The notes below the pieces were generated by a model, which was given only the letters and a program-made list of their open reading frames with translations, did not search any database and was not told the DNA's origin. This document shows positions 11,266-20,852 of a DNA stretch of 64,000 nucleotides, piece by piece. Source of the DNA: Flabesymbios commensalis (Eukaryota > Annelida > Polychaeta > Terebellida > Flabelligeridae); NCBI GenBank assembly GCA_964017125.1, contig OZ024902.1, positions 99,850,796-99,914,795 of the forward strand, written 5' to 3'. Numbering within the stretch: position 1 is the first letter of the stretch; every line of letters begins with the position of its first letter. The position numbers were made by a program, and so were the translations under genes.

Positions 11266-11700
11266 AATAGTCAGACGTGCTATTGCAGAGTCAGAGCGGT
11301 CATGGATCTCTACAGGATACACTTGAAAATAATGTACCTGTCCCTTATCAGGTGGATCGTACAAGGTGTGAAATCTGCATCCACAGATACTCGCAATACC
11401 GTACAAAGTGGTCAGTTACGAAGCGGACATGGTACCGACATGGTAAACCGACTTGTCTTGAAGTTCAATAGTTAGGCCCATGATAGCTATAGTCTAGTAC
11501 CCACGCTATTTTACATTTTAAGTGTCTCTTGTATCTCTTGTGTCTGTCGCTGTTGATCACGGCCTATATCTATCATATTAACGTCAACGGAAATTAACGA
11601 CATGTGGTGCTGACCAGCTTAGCAAAGTGAAATGAATGGGGTTTTAGGCCACATTTGTGCACATACCTGCATATGCTAAAGTGGGCAAGGAGAACCTCCT
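11266..11700. other. Unique DNA, nothing recognised
   Basis: Two overlapping short frames (11257-11475) run past the decayed gene without any recognisable domain. No repeat was noted. Confidence 0.35.
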
Positions 11701-11836
11701 GAGGATGGTGAGGTGAATGATATGACACCGCCCTCCAGACAGAGGATTCGAAATTCGAGCCCTAGCGGGGAAGAACCTGTGATGTCAGACTTTCCAGACA
11801 GGCAGCTTTAACCACTACACCAGGACCCCCGCTCTA
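11701..11836 (-). repeat. tRNA-derived SINE
   Basis: On the minus strand the order is GGGGGTCCTGGTGTAGTGG then TTAAAGC (box-A-like), CTGCCTGTCTGGAAAGTC, and then GGGCTCGAATTTCGAATCC (box-B-like). This is the layout of an internal RNA polymerase III promoter in tRNA-derived SINEs. A truncated plus-strand relative lies at 7046-7083. No oligo-A tail or target duplication was identified, and the 3' boundary is approximate. Confidence 0.65.
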
Positions 11837-12022
11837 CAGTTCAGTGCTCATGATATTATATTAGGATATATATTAGGAGTGCGATCGCACGCGCACGCCA
11901 TCACATCCCAAAACAAAGTTGAGGCGTAGGAAAAACCGCACACCTCGTACTATGTACCGATACAAAGGCAACACTTATATTAGTGGATTGCAAATCGTAC
12001 TCTATCCTCTGGAGATTTTGTC

Positions 12023-12222
12023 GCGGACAAATTATTTATTTCAACCCGGCTCGGTGGCGCAATGAAAATTTCAAATTTCATCACATGTTTATATAGAACA
12101 GTTCTTGAAGTAAATTATTTATTTTTTATTTATTTTCCGCAGAATCTGCCCAAAATTATATATTAAAAAAAACCTGCCCCCCCCCCTCCCTGAAGATTAA
12201 ATGGTGGCCCCCTTACCATAAA
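12023..12222 (-). repeat. Dispersed repeat, inverted copy of 8380-8735
   Basis: This reads as the reverse complement of the A+T-rich repeat at 8380-8735, ending at the GGTGGCCCCCTT edge. It is shorter and diverged. The two copies could form a long-range hairpin but are more simply independent insertions. Confidence 0.5.
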
Positions 12223-12436
12223 AAACAGTAAAAAACACAATTTTATTCCAATGTGTCTCTATGTTATCATATTCATACACAAAAAAGCCTGTTTCAAAGT
12301 ACATTTTTTGCCGTAACTTGTTTGTTGCGTATCCAATTTTGAAAAATGAGGCCTTTTCAAATTTGTAAGACCCCATAGAATAAAATCAAACAGCACTTCG
12401 ACAAGGTCTCCAAAGAGCGAACCTGTTCAACTAAGC

Positions 12437-12606
12437 TACAGTCTACACCACACTCAATTAGTACGCCACCCTACGCTACACTTCACTACACTACACTATG
12501 CTACACAACTAAACTTGAAAACAAGATACCCTAAAACAAATTCCCAAGTTCTGAAGTTCCAACGTTCCGGGACCTTCAAGTTCCCAAGTTTCAAGTTCCG
12601 AGAACT
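12437..12606. repeat. Microsatellite (CTACA)n and adjoining AAGTTCC minisatellite
   Basis: From about 12437 to 12515 imperfect CTACA/CTACGCTACA units repeat. From 12541 to 12606 imperfect 9-12-bp units containing AAGTTCC follow. Both look like slippage products. Confidence 0.7.
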
Positions 12607-12918
12607 TAAATTACGAAATAAAAAAAAGTTAAAATAACAATTCACAATAATTAAAAAAAGTGTTTTTGACATTTAAAAAAAAGTTTTTTTTGTCATTTCA
12701 AGGAAACATCTTAGATACTCACTTTTGCTTCAACGCAATATACTGAACAAGTCTAGGGCCTATGCTTAGTATTGCCAAGTACATTAACGAAACTCACGCG
12801 CATTAATGGATGTAAATTATGTGGTCTCCTAGGCCAGCTTTGTGTATACACTAGAACCTGCTATGAGTAGCCACCCTTGGGAAGTTGTGACACAGGAAAT
12901 GTGGCCTTTTAATGCAGG

Positions 12919-13138
12919 CAGGGCTATACACTAACTAATTGGACCAAGGGCAAGACATTTTTTGGGATACTTACCCCCAAAATTTACCACTGACATGGGT
13001 TGTCTGTTGTTGCAGTCGCTGAAATTTAAAATGCTGCAAATTGAAGTTATTGCCCAGTAGGCCACTGTCTGTAATTTTTTACACCCCCACCTAAAATCGG
13101 TTGCCCCCGGCAATCGGACAACCGTTAGTGTCGAGCCC
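12919..13138. mobile_element. Miniature inverted-repeat element (CAGGGCT...ACACTAAC ends)
   Basis: The left end CAGGGCTATACACTAAC pairs with the right end GTTAGTGTCGAGCCC as imperfect terminal inverted repeats around a ~190-bp non-coding interior. The left end resembles that of the element at 42728-48514 (CAGGGCTCGAAA), so they may use the same transposase. A target duplication is not clear here. Confidence 0.55.
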
Positions 13139-13743
13139 TTCCCATAGGAGGTTCATTGGTATAGGAGATGTCATTTTGAAGAATAGCCAAGTGGCCTCCC
13201 ACAGGAAGTTGGCTGCTCATAAGAGTGGCTGGTCAAAACAGGCTCTACTGCGGCCCTTGCCGTGGTCGTCCCCTTACGGTTGGACGCTATTTTGCTGAGA
13301 GCCGTTGCGATTTTGTTATTTTTCGAAAAGATTTAATTTTAAAAGTATTATGTAGCTTCTTCTGAATATCACGGGTGGGTGTACATGTATTATCAACAAT
13401 TATTATTTGCGATTATGATGGCAGCATTTTCAGCTTGCGTCATGACGAATTTTGTGAGAAAAAAAGACATTTATCGAGGCGATGTCGGTCATAACATTGT
13501 ATTCATCAATTTCCAGGATTAAGTGACTGCCCAAGACCAGGCCTAAGTCGCTCCATTTACGACTTGGGCCCCCAGGTCCACCAGAACTAGACCTGAGTAC
13601 AAGGCTATTCCACTCGAGCTGCATGCAGCACGTGCGAAATAGACTTGTATTCAGGGCTACACCAGAACAGGTGACTAATGTGCCATTCAAAACAAATCAC
13701 TGTTTTAATCCTACAATGGTGACTTCATTTCTACCAGTAATAG
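13139..13743. other. Unique DNA, no supported gene
   Basis: A minus-strand frame at 13430-13690 (86 codons) has mixed composition but no domain I know. No splice-site support or repeats were seen. Confidence 0.35.
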
Positions 13744-13844
13744 TGAGCAAAAAGAACAAACAAACAAAGAAAAATATGCCTCACAAATTCACATAAATCC
13801 TGAAAAACACGAAAAAAACACCAAAATGACTTTTTCGGATGTAC
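13744..13844 (+). repeat. Direct repeat of ~100 bp, copy 1
   Basis: GAGCAAAAAGAACAAACAAA through TTTTTCGGATGTAC is nearly identical to 14383-14478 apart from a short indel. The pair lies ~640 bases apart, so either a local duplication or two copies of one dispersed element is possible. Confidence 0.8.
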
Positions 13845-14239
13845 CTAACAATGGGAGTCTATGGCTATGCTGTACTATAGGCCTACTGGAGATTAGGACT
13901 AACAGTAACACTAAGGACTAACAGTAGGCGTAACACTACGTCATGTACGTCTAGCCTCATCTTGCCCTATAAGGTCTGACCATCAGACCACTGGTCTGAC
14001 CTTGACAACAGGTGTGCCTCACAGATGTACGAACGTGAGGGGTGCGAACAACATGAATATTCATTAAGACGTCACCGGTTTACTGACTGCAGTGTGGAGG
14101 TCACACTCAGGTCAGATTGTCTGGGCTGTCTGAGTTGGCCAGGGAGGAGGAGGGTTCTTTACTCATAGCACATATGTGTGATATCCAGGAGTGTGCCGGT
14201 AGCAGACACCTGGATAGATAAAGATAGACTAGCCTACAG

Positions 14240-14262
14240 TTTGTTTGTTTGTTTGTTTGTTG
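14240..14262 (+). repeat. (GTTT)n microsatellite
   Basis: A short tract of GTTT units follows TAGACTAGCCTACA. It is simple slippage-type DNA. Confidence 0.8.
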
Positions 14263-14382
14263 AGTTAGCGAGCCCTTCCGGGCTGCCGGGCCTGAAACAT
14301 AGACACGAGACCAAGAGCTACAAACATCAGATCCCTGAGTCTCTAGTTGAGTACCGTATTCAACTCACCGGCTGACGCACGG

Positions 14383-14478
14383 AGAGCAAAAAGAACAAAC
14401 AAACAAAGAAAAATATGCCTCACAAATTCAATCCTGAAAAACACGAAAAAAACACCAAAATGACTTTTTCGGATGTAC
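14383..14478 (+). repeat. Direct repeat of ~100 bp, copy 2
   Basis: This is the second copy of 13744-13844. Its match to copy 1 ends exactly at the pogo-like end that follows, so the transposon inserted into this repeat. Confidence 0.8.
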
Positions 14479-14565
14479 AGTAGAACCTCGCTAAACGAAC
14501 CACCTGAGAGACTTAGCACAAGTGGTCCCATTAGCGAGGTGCTCCCCTAAGTGAAATTGTACATT
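14478..14565 (+). mobile_element. pogo/Tigger-like DNA transposon end
   Basis: CAGTAGAACCTCGCTAAACG preceded by the dinucleotide TA has the terminal sequence style of pogo/Tigger elements of the Tc1-mariner superfamily (TA target, CAGT start). A second copy of the repeat upstream shows where the flanking DNA was interrupted. No matching right end was found downstream to 15300. The A+T-rich DNA after 14690 shows no clear transposase, so only one terminus is supported. Confidence 0.55.
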
Positions 14566-15298
14566 ATACAATATAATAATAATATATGAAAATGTCCATG
14601 CTCAAAATACAGTATGTGTACCATTAACTACATGTAGGCTATAAGAGAGACGCAAAAACAAACGCAAAACAAACACATACAATAATAAATACCTTTATTC
14701 AATTAGTACTAAAAATAATTCATATAATAAAAACATTTATTTCACTTTTACTAAAGTTTGCCGCAGTTTGTATGCTGCCTGGTACAGGAGCAACACACAA
14801 ACTATCTTGAGTCATCAACTTTTCAACGGTATCAGATTTTTTTTACACAACAGAACTCTGGAAAAGAATCTATCCATTCTGGAGCATCTAAAAATGTTTT
14901 AGGCGTAGAAGACAGATCTCGTTGGTCACCATATTCTTTATCTAATCTGCTAATTGTCGCTGACTGCGAGTGCGATTTGCATATATCTAGACTATGAGAT
15001 TTATTTTTCCTTTGGGCGTGAGCTTATTACATCTAGCTTTTGCCATATTGATGCACAACGTTGAATGACTTACTAAATTCAGATCCCTTTTTATATCTTG
15101 TGAGCTGCTGTTCTGTTTATTCTATTACACATCGAACACAAAGAGCAATAAAAATACAATACCAGTACAGAGGCGATAATCAAATGAATGCCGACAGTTC
15201 TGCTGGTAAAAAAGTTGTGTTTAACAGTGATTCTTGACGCTTCTGTGATGTCGCTAAACAAGCTAAATATGACTGGGAGCAGTTAAACATTGTACTAT
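14566..15298. other. A+T-rich DNA, possibly interior of the pogo-like element
   Basis: No domain is recognisable on either strand. A 79-codon plus frame (14758-14997) and its minus-strand shadow were inspected without result. It may be decayed transposon interior or host DNA. Confidence 0.3.
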
Positions 15299-15402
15299 GA
15301 CGTGTGATGTTGAGCCAATGTTGGTTTATTATTGGCCAACCGTCTGATATGCCAGCCTAATATTAATTCAACACTGGTTCAATGTCTCGTATTTGCTGGG
15401 TT
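15299..15402. repeat. Short palindromic miniature repeat (CAATGTTGG family)
   Basis: GAGCCAATGTTGGTTTATTA, TTGGCCAACCGTCTGATATG and CAACACTGGTTCAATGTCTC line up with the same landmarks in copies at 16212 and 27925. The sequence is a hairpin former with no coding potential. Confidence 0.6.
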
Positions 15403-16205
15403 AACCCTTTAATTGATCAAAGCAGACCATGCGAACGCTATATGGCCTTGTTAATGTGGTGTATTACATGATAAATCACACGCATAATTGCAGTCTCTAA
15501 GTTATGAATATGAATCAGTTTATTTGTTAGGTCATGTACATATGAGTAATACAATTAATATAAAATGATCATTGCAACCCCGAGATTTAATAACTAGTAC
15601 AGATACAGAATTATACTTAGTAAGGGCTGTGGGTTTATTAAGCGCGCAAAAAATATATAACGTTGATATGTTGAGCTCTGAGGGTCAAATTCCCGGCAGA
15701 AAAGACAATAGCGCTAGTTCCGATTGATCACGATAATCTTATTCTAATTTTATTTAGTAGCTAATTGTGATTCAATTTTCTAAAATAGTTACAAGAAGAA
15801 CGGTATACAATAAATTATCTTGCAAATATGCTGAAAACAAAGATTAATGTTATCAGCCTTACTTTTTTTAAAGCTAGCAATAGATTAAAAGTAACATGAA
15901 ATAAGATTAATTCTGATGAATCAGACGGTTGACGCTTGTAATCAAGCAAGTGTGAAGGCGCGACGTCCACCATATAGAGCCCATGGCAATTTTAATGACT
16001 CACCAAGCCTGCCAGATATATATAACGGGGGTGCAGGGTATTCAGCTCACAAGGACCATAGATGTTACAAGGTCTTATCCAGATAATTATGTCTGCCCTC
16101 CATAGAGGTGGAGATATAATGCTTTACTTCTCACCGCTCATTTGTTCCTCCGATTAGTTTTGTGTCTGTCAGTTTTGTGTCTGTGCGTTCTCTCCGTCTA
16201 TCATG
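15403..16205. other. Unique A+T-rich DNA, nothing recognised
   Basis: No gene, RNA or element end is seen between the two palindromic repeats. Confidence 0.35.
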
Positions 16206-16211
16206 CAGGCG

Positions 16212-16301
16212 GTCAAACACGAGACGTTGACCCAATGCCGGGCTATTGTTGGCCCACCGTCTACGACGCTGAGCCAACATTAGCCCAGTGTCGTGTTTGA
16301 C
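16212..16301. mobile_element. Palindromic miniature element, best-preserved copy
   Basis: The ends GTCAAACACGA and TCGTGTTTGAC are exact inverted repeats bounding a 90-bp unit. Inside is TGACCCAATGCCGGGC..TTGTTGGCCCACCGTCTACG..GAGCCAACATTAGC. Relatives lie at 7180, 15299, 16306, 19943, 27925, 56129 and 60138. The unit is non-autonomous, and its transposase family is unknown. Confidence 0.65.
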
Positions 16302-16305
16302 ACCA

Positions 16306-16656
16306 CGCTGAATGTGGGCCAGCGTCACAGACGGCTGGCCAACATTCAGGGTTTCCGCCAGGAATGTTTGAGAGGGGGGGTCCAAAATGGGTGGGAGGTC
16401 TGGGGGGTCCAAAATGGGTGGGAGGTCTGGGGGTTCTCCCCCAGGAATAAAAAGAAATATTTTTTTAATTTTTAGTGCCCAATATAGCCTATTTCAACTG
16501 AAATGACAGCAAAATATGGAATATATTTTTATTTTCTTTGCCAACAAGGGGGGGGGGGAGATATCCCCCTCTTTGGTGCTGAGTTGGGAGGGGGGGTTCT
16601 GACCCCCCCCCCCCGGATCCCCCCTGGCGGAAACCCTGACATTAACTCAGCTTTTG
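16306..16656. mobile_element. Second palindromic miniature element, split by another element
   Basis: GCTGAATGTGGGCCAGCGTC and GACGGCTGGCCAACATT, then AACTCAGC after the inserted element at 16347-16638, make up a near-palindromic unit of the same style as 16212-16301. The inner element and its target duplication interrupt it, so it is the older of the two. Confidence 0.5.
16347..16638. mobile_element. 292-bp inverted-repeat element with 5-bp target duplication
   Basis: The ends CAGGGTTTCCGCCAGG and CCTGGCGGAAACCCTG are perfect 16-bp inverted repeats. The flanks carry ACATT at 16342-16346 and again at 16639-16643. The interior is G/C-homopolymer rich, with a ~25-bp duplication of GGGTCCAAAATGGGTGGGAG. 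CAGGG ends are frequent among hAT-like elements, but a 5-bp target duplication is shorter than the usual 8, so I leave the superfamily open. Confidence 0.8.
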
Positions 16657-16902
16657 TTCAGGGCATCGTGCCGGTATAACAGCCAGCATGAACAACTCGG
16701 GTGAACGAGCAAGCATTCCAAGTGTAGAAGTGGAGGACTGTAAGAAAAAAATGTAGAAGTGGTGCCGCTTCGACATCAAATTTCACGTTTCTGAGATGAA
16801 TTACTCAATCAATAATGCAGCGATTTCTAAGCCGTTTTTTCCATAAGGTGTGGAATTTTCTTAGCAATATTACAGTGTAAACTTAGATTTTCAACCTTTG
16901 TC

Positions 16903-17160
16903 GTTTTGCCGCTAGGTGGTCCACAAATCGGCCAAGTGGACGATATTTTGTCGAAACTGCTGGTCTGGAACGTCAAAAAAAGTGTTTAAGATTTTATTTT
17001 AACCCAGATCACTGCTATTCAATCCATTTTGATGTTAAACAATTGTATGTAAATTTGTGTGTACAACGACAGTATATTTTTTATATAAAGTGCCAAAACA
17101 TGCACTGTACGCACACCTAATGTACAGTTGTATCACCAACAAGGTCATGCGGTGCAATGA
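16903..17160 (+). repeat. Dispersed ~257-bp repeat, inverted partner at 39275-39530
   Basis: TTTTGCCGCTAGGTGGTCCA near the left and CACCAACAAGGTCATGCGGT near the right have reverse-complement matches at 39530 and 39275. Similarity runs through the whole segment. The partner lies directly after the 3' end of the LINE at 36663-39255. No terminal repeats were found. Confidence 0.75.
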
Positions 17161-19942
17161 ACTAATATCTTGCTGGCCGTCTGCTTTCGTTTAGGGTCAT
17201 TTTCATTCACTGTTTAGCCAGTTGGCGTGATGCGGTGACCAGGTGAATCTTAGCGCTGCAATCGGCACATTTTGTTTCCCAGTCAGTTCAGCACTTTATA
17301 GTTTGCTATATCGACAGCTGTAATGTAGCTTGGAATTAGATATTTTAGGAATACCATAGGAATATTACAGGGTTGAAAAGGTATAAAGCGGACCTGAGAG
17401 GGCAAGGGCTAAAACAGTACAATACTGACATAGCAAGCAAGGGTAATGAAGAAGTTGAGTTCAGGTCCCATACATTTTATATAGCTAAGCTGAATCAGTA
17501 GGTCTACCCCAGACAAAAGAATGGAAATTACTGGCGGTATGAGATCCGAGTATGCACGGAGAGAGGAGAAATATTTTGGTCCTCAAAAAATGAAAACCAT
17601 AGCAGTTGGAGAGACCCAAACTGCACCGTGACAGACTGCTGAGCTAATTAATACACCAGAGCCCTGCACTGGACATATACTTATCAGTAAATATTGTTAC
17701 AAATAGGTAAAATTCGCTAGGATTAAGTAGTTTTGAAATGCTCTACAAATTTCAGAATTCCTTATTTTTCTTACAGCTACGTATCATGGGAAAGTAAATA
17801 TACCCTAGTGAGATATACATATATGACCAGCTTGATATAGGCCTATCTACTTCATATTCAAGGTAACTTTGATAACTAGAGCTATTGTGGAATTATCCTT
17901 GCGACTTGAGTGAATAATCACAATTCGTGACCGCATTGATGGTTAGGACAAGGATATTTTATTTATTGTGCATGGGTATTAATAATATGACCTCATTTGT
18001 AGTGGAGAAGCTCAGACATGCATGTGTATTTATTAAACATAATGTACAATTAGTGAGATATTTGAATTGTCTGGCATTGTGAATTTAATGTACAAAAAAA
18101 ACTTCAACGACTATAACGGTCCGTTTGTTCAAAATTTGAACTTGGGTCATCACGTGTCATGGTAACTATTGATTGCTGCAATTGGTAGCATTACAAAGTG
18201 GTCTAGGTGTAAAAAGAGCTTGATTTCGCCTCAATAGTCTGTACTAAGGAATGACATTTCAGAGACTATATGCTGATAATCAGGCTACACAAAATGAAAA
18301 AATCGGGTATGTATACAAAGAGTTTGTTTAGGTTTTCACTGTTAAAGGACGGTTAAATGTTCCCATAACACGCCAAAAAACAAGTTTATCAAATTGACAG
18401 GATATAAGAAACGGGCCCATTTTAGTAACACTCACTTATTTTCACGCAAGAATACCCTTAAACTAGATATCACCACGTGTTCCGAAGATTTTTCTGTCTG
18501 ACCGTTTCATTAACATGATCTTTTCTTCCTATCTTAATCTTTACCGCCGTGTTACAAAGAATTATTGTCGCACGACACACGTCAGAAACGTTGTTTTGTC
18601 CAATCTCATTGGAGCACGGGAATAGAGAATATTGAACCATTACCGACAGGCCTGTGTTCCTTTGTTTATGTGAGTCAGTAAAAATGCATACCAACTAATA
18701 TTAGCGAGATATGAAATATAATCATAAGTAACGTAATGTCGACACTCTAGACGCATTTACATTTAGATCAAGTTCAATAACTATCAATATCGTTCAACTG
18801 TGCGTCAGACAGGGACAGGGTAAGAGCACAAGGTTTTGTTAAACAAGAAGCACACGTTATTAAGTAGGCTGACAGTAGTAGCATTGAGTGAAGCCGGTGC
18901 GCTTTGGACAGCAGCTCTGGGCACCCGCCCAAACTGTATAGACGGAACAACTGTTAGTTGAAATGTGATATAATCATTGTAAATAACAAATACATCGTGC
19001 ACGACCAAATGCCAATACCTCCACCATCTCTGAATTAGTTCATACTGTTGTCCAATGATTAAAGGATACAAATTATTTTAAAACAGACTGAAAAGATAGG
19101 CTTATAAACGATTATTTTCAACTAAAAAGAGATATACATAAATAGAAAAACATGATATGTATAATTAATATATGTGGGTGATATCAAGAATTTAAAAATT
19201 CTTGGTGATATGTTATTTCCAATTTAAAAGCTTTGCTAAATAATATGTTTAAATAATATATCGTTCTCTTGATCATCCACACGGTGACTGGCTAAAGTTC
19301 CTTACGTGTATGCAGGGCGACAGACATGTGAGAGTGACATGTGAGTATGCTTTAATTAATTACTAACTGAGTAAAAGGCGGAGAGATAATTTAATACCAA
19401 AAATGGGTACGTGGAGAGGTCTGGATATAGTAATTTATTGTGATTTACCGCTTTGCCACCTGGACATATAATATATACATAATAATAATTTAGGAACATT
19501 AATAACATGACGACTGAACGATTATCTATTATATCGCAATAATATCAGCAGATTTAAGATAATATGCATGTTATACCCAAGCATTTGAACAACTTAAAGC
19601 GGTTCATGTGAGGCAGACCAATTCAACTGGCCATAATGATTACGACAATAACAATATCATCCAAACATATTACCCTGTTTGGTCGGAGCAAACTGCAAGC
19701 CGATAGTGCATTTACTTTTGTTAATTATATACAAATCTTTTATAGAATTGTTAAAACATGGGGTAGTTGCAAGAGGGACTCCCCACGATTCAGTCAAAGA
19801 GGGGAGGGGTGTTCAGAATGACCAGTGACAATCCCCTCTCCACGTGTCGCTGACTTTTTACCTTGTTCTCCTTTTTGCGATAAAGATGCGGGTGCATTGA
19901 GTTGGTTGACAGTGTGTCTTTAGCCAGGAAACAGATGAAGCT
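17161..19942. other. Long A+T-rich region without recognised features
   Basis: Frames at 18470-18694, 18805-19071 and 19636-19821 were read and show no domain, signal or splice context I can support. No tandem repeat or element end was noticed in 2.8 kb. This may simply be ancient unique sequence. Confidence 0.35.
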
Positions 19943-20030
19943 AAACCAATGCTGTCTCAATGCTGGTCCACCGCCGGCGATACTGGCCTATATAAGCCAG
20001 CACCGGCCCAACACATCATATTTGTGTCGT
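19943..20030. repeat. Palindromic miniature repeat, diverged copy
   Basis: ACCAATGCTGTCTCAATGCT, CACCGCCGGCGATACTGGCC and CACCGGCCCAACA follow the order seen in the family at 16212. The copy is diverged and its ends are uncertain. Confidence 0.45.
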
Positions 20031-20265
20031 ATAACCTCAGGTGTGTTCCAGATTCCAATTCTTTTTTAAAAACACTTGAGAGTACTTATATGGAAGAGGA
20101 CTAAAATACCTAAATATTTTCCTTAATATTGGCCTTACCACATATATCAGACAGGTGAGTGAAATGGCTTTTCACGTCATTTTTCGTCCAGTATGGCCTT
20201 TTAAAGGAAAATTCCTAGTATCACATTATCCTATGTTGTATAGTAACAGTATAGTAATATATATA

Positions 20266-20841
20266 ATTATACGTGGTATGGTCACAGCAGACCAAGAAAA
20301 CATATAAATATACATAAAGGTTCTGGTGGTGTGGGTGTATTTATAAAAAATAAACAATTTGAAGAATTTGATATTATTATTGTTGATAAATCGTTTGATG
20401 GCATCATGGGTATCCAACTTCGGCATAAAATCACAGACTTCACATTTATTGTAGTATTATGTTATCTTGCGCCAGAAAATTCACCCTGGAGTAATAGCAC
20501 ACAGTTTTTTTCGCACTTAATCGCACAATTATATATGCTTAATGATATAGACGCCGTGTATTTAACAGGTGATTTTAACGGTCGTGTCGGCTGTAGATAA
20601 CACTGTAAACCAATATGGTCATCATTTGCTAGATTTTCTCAGATACAAAAATGGTCGTATTTCACCATGTCTAGACAATTTCACTTGTGTAAGTAGTCGA
20701 GGGAGATCAGTAGTAGATTATATAATTACTCCCCAAATATGTCTGTCTACGTGTAAAAAGTCATTACATGCAAAGATGCAATAGAAACTTTTAATCTGGA
20801 AACATTTATCGGTGAGCGGTGTAAGCCATCTGACCACTCAA
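20266..20841 (+). mobile_element. LINE 1, apurinic-type endonuclease half
   Basis: Translation in the main frame gives YTWYGHSRPRK, GSGGVGVFIKN, VVLCYLAPENS, AVYLTGDFNGRVG, NQYGHHLLDFL, DNFTCVSSRGRSVVDYIIT and, after one frame change near 20780, CKPSDHS. These are the endonuclease/exonuclease/phosphatase-fold motifs of LINEs: GDFN for catalysis, SVVDYI and SDHS for the active-site Asp and His. The order and wording fit the I/Nimb-like group. Short internal deletions and the frame change make it inactive. Homology stops at SDHS, precisely where CCCAGTCAACA begins. The reverse-transcriptase half of the same kind of LINE resumes in the same orientation at 36663, so the two are probably one element. 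Confidence 0.8.
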
Positions 20842-20852
20842 CCCAGTCAACA

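Noticed and set aside
11701-11836. Functional tRNA gene on the minus strand
   Set aside because: Box A and box B are recognisable, but the cloverleaf stems do not close and a truncated relative exists at 7046, so it is a SINE.
14758-14997. Possible transposase tail after the pogo-like end
   Set aside because: Read in all frames on both strands, no DDE or helix-turn-helix pattern could be recognised.
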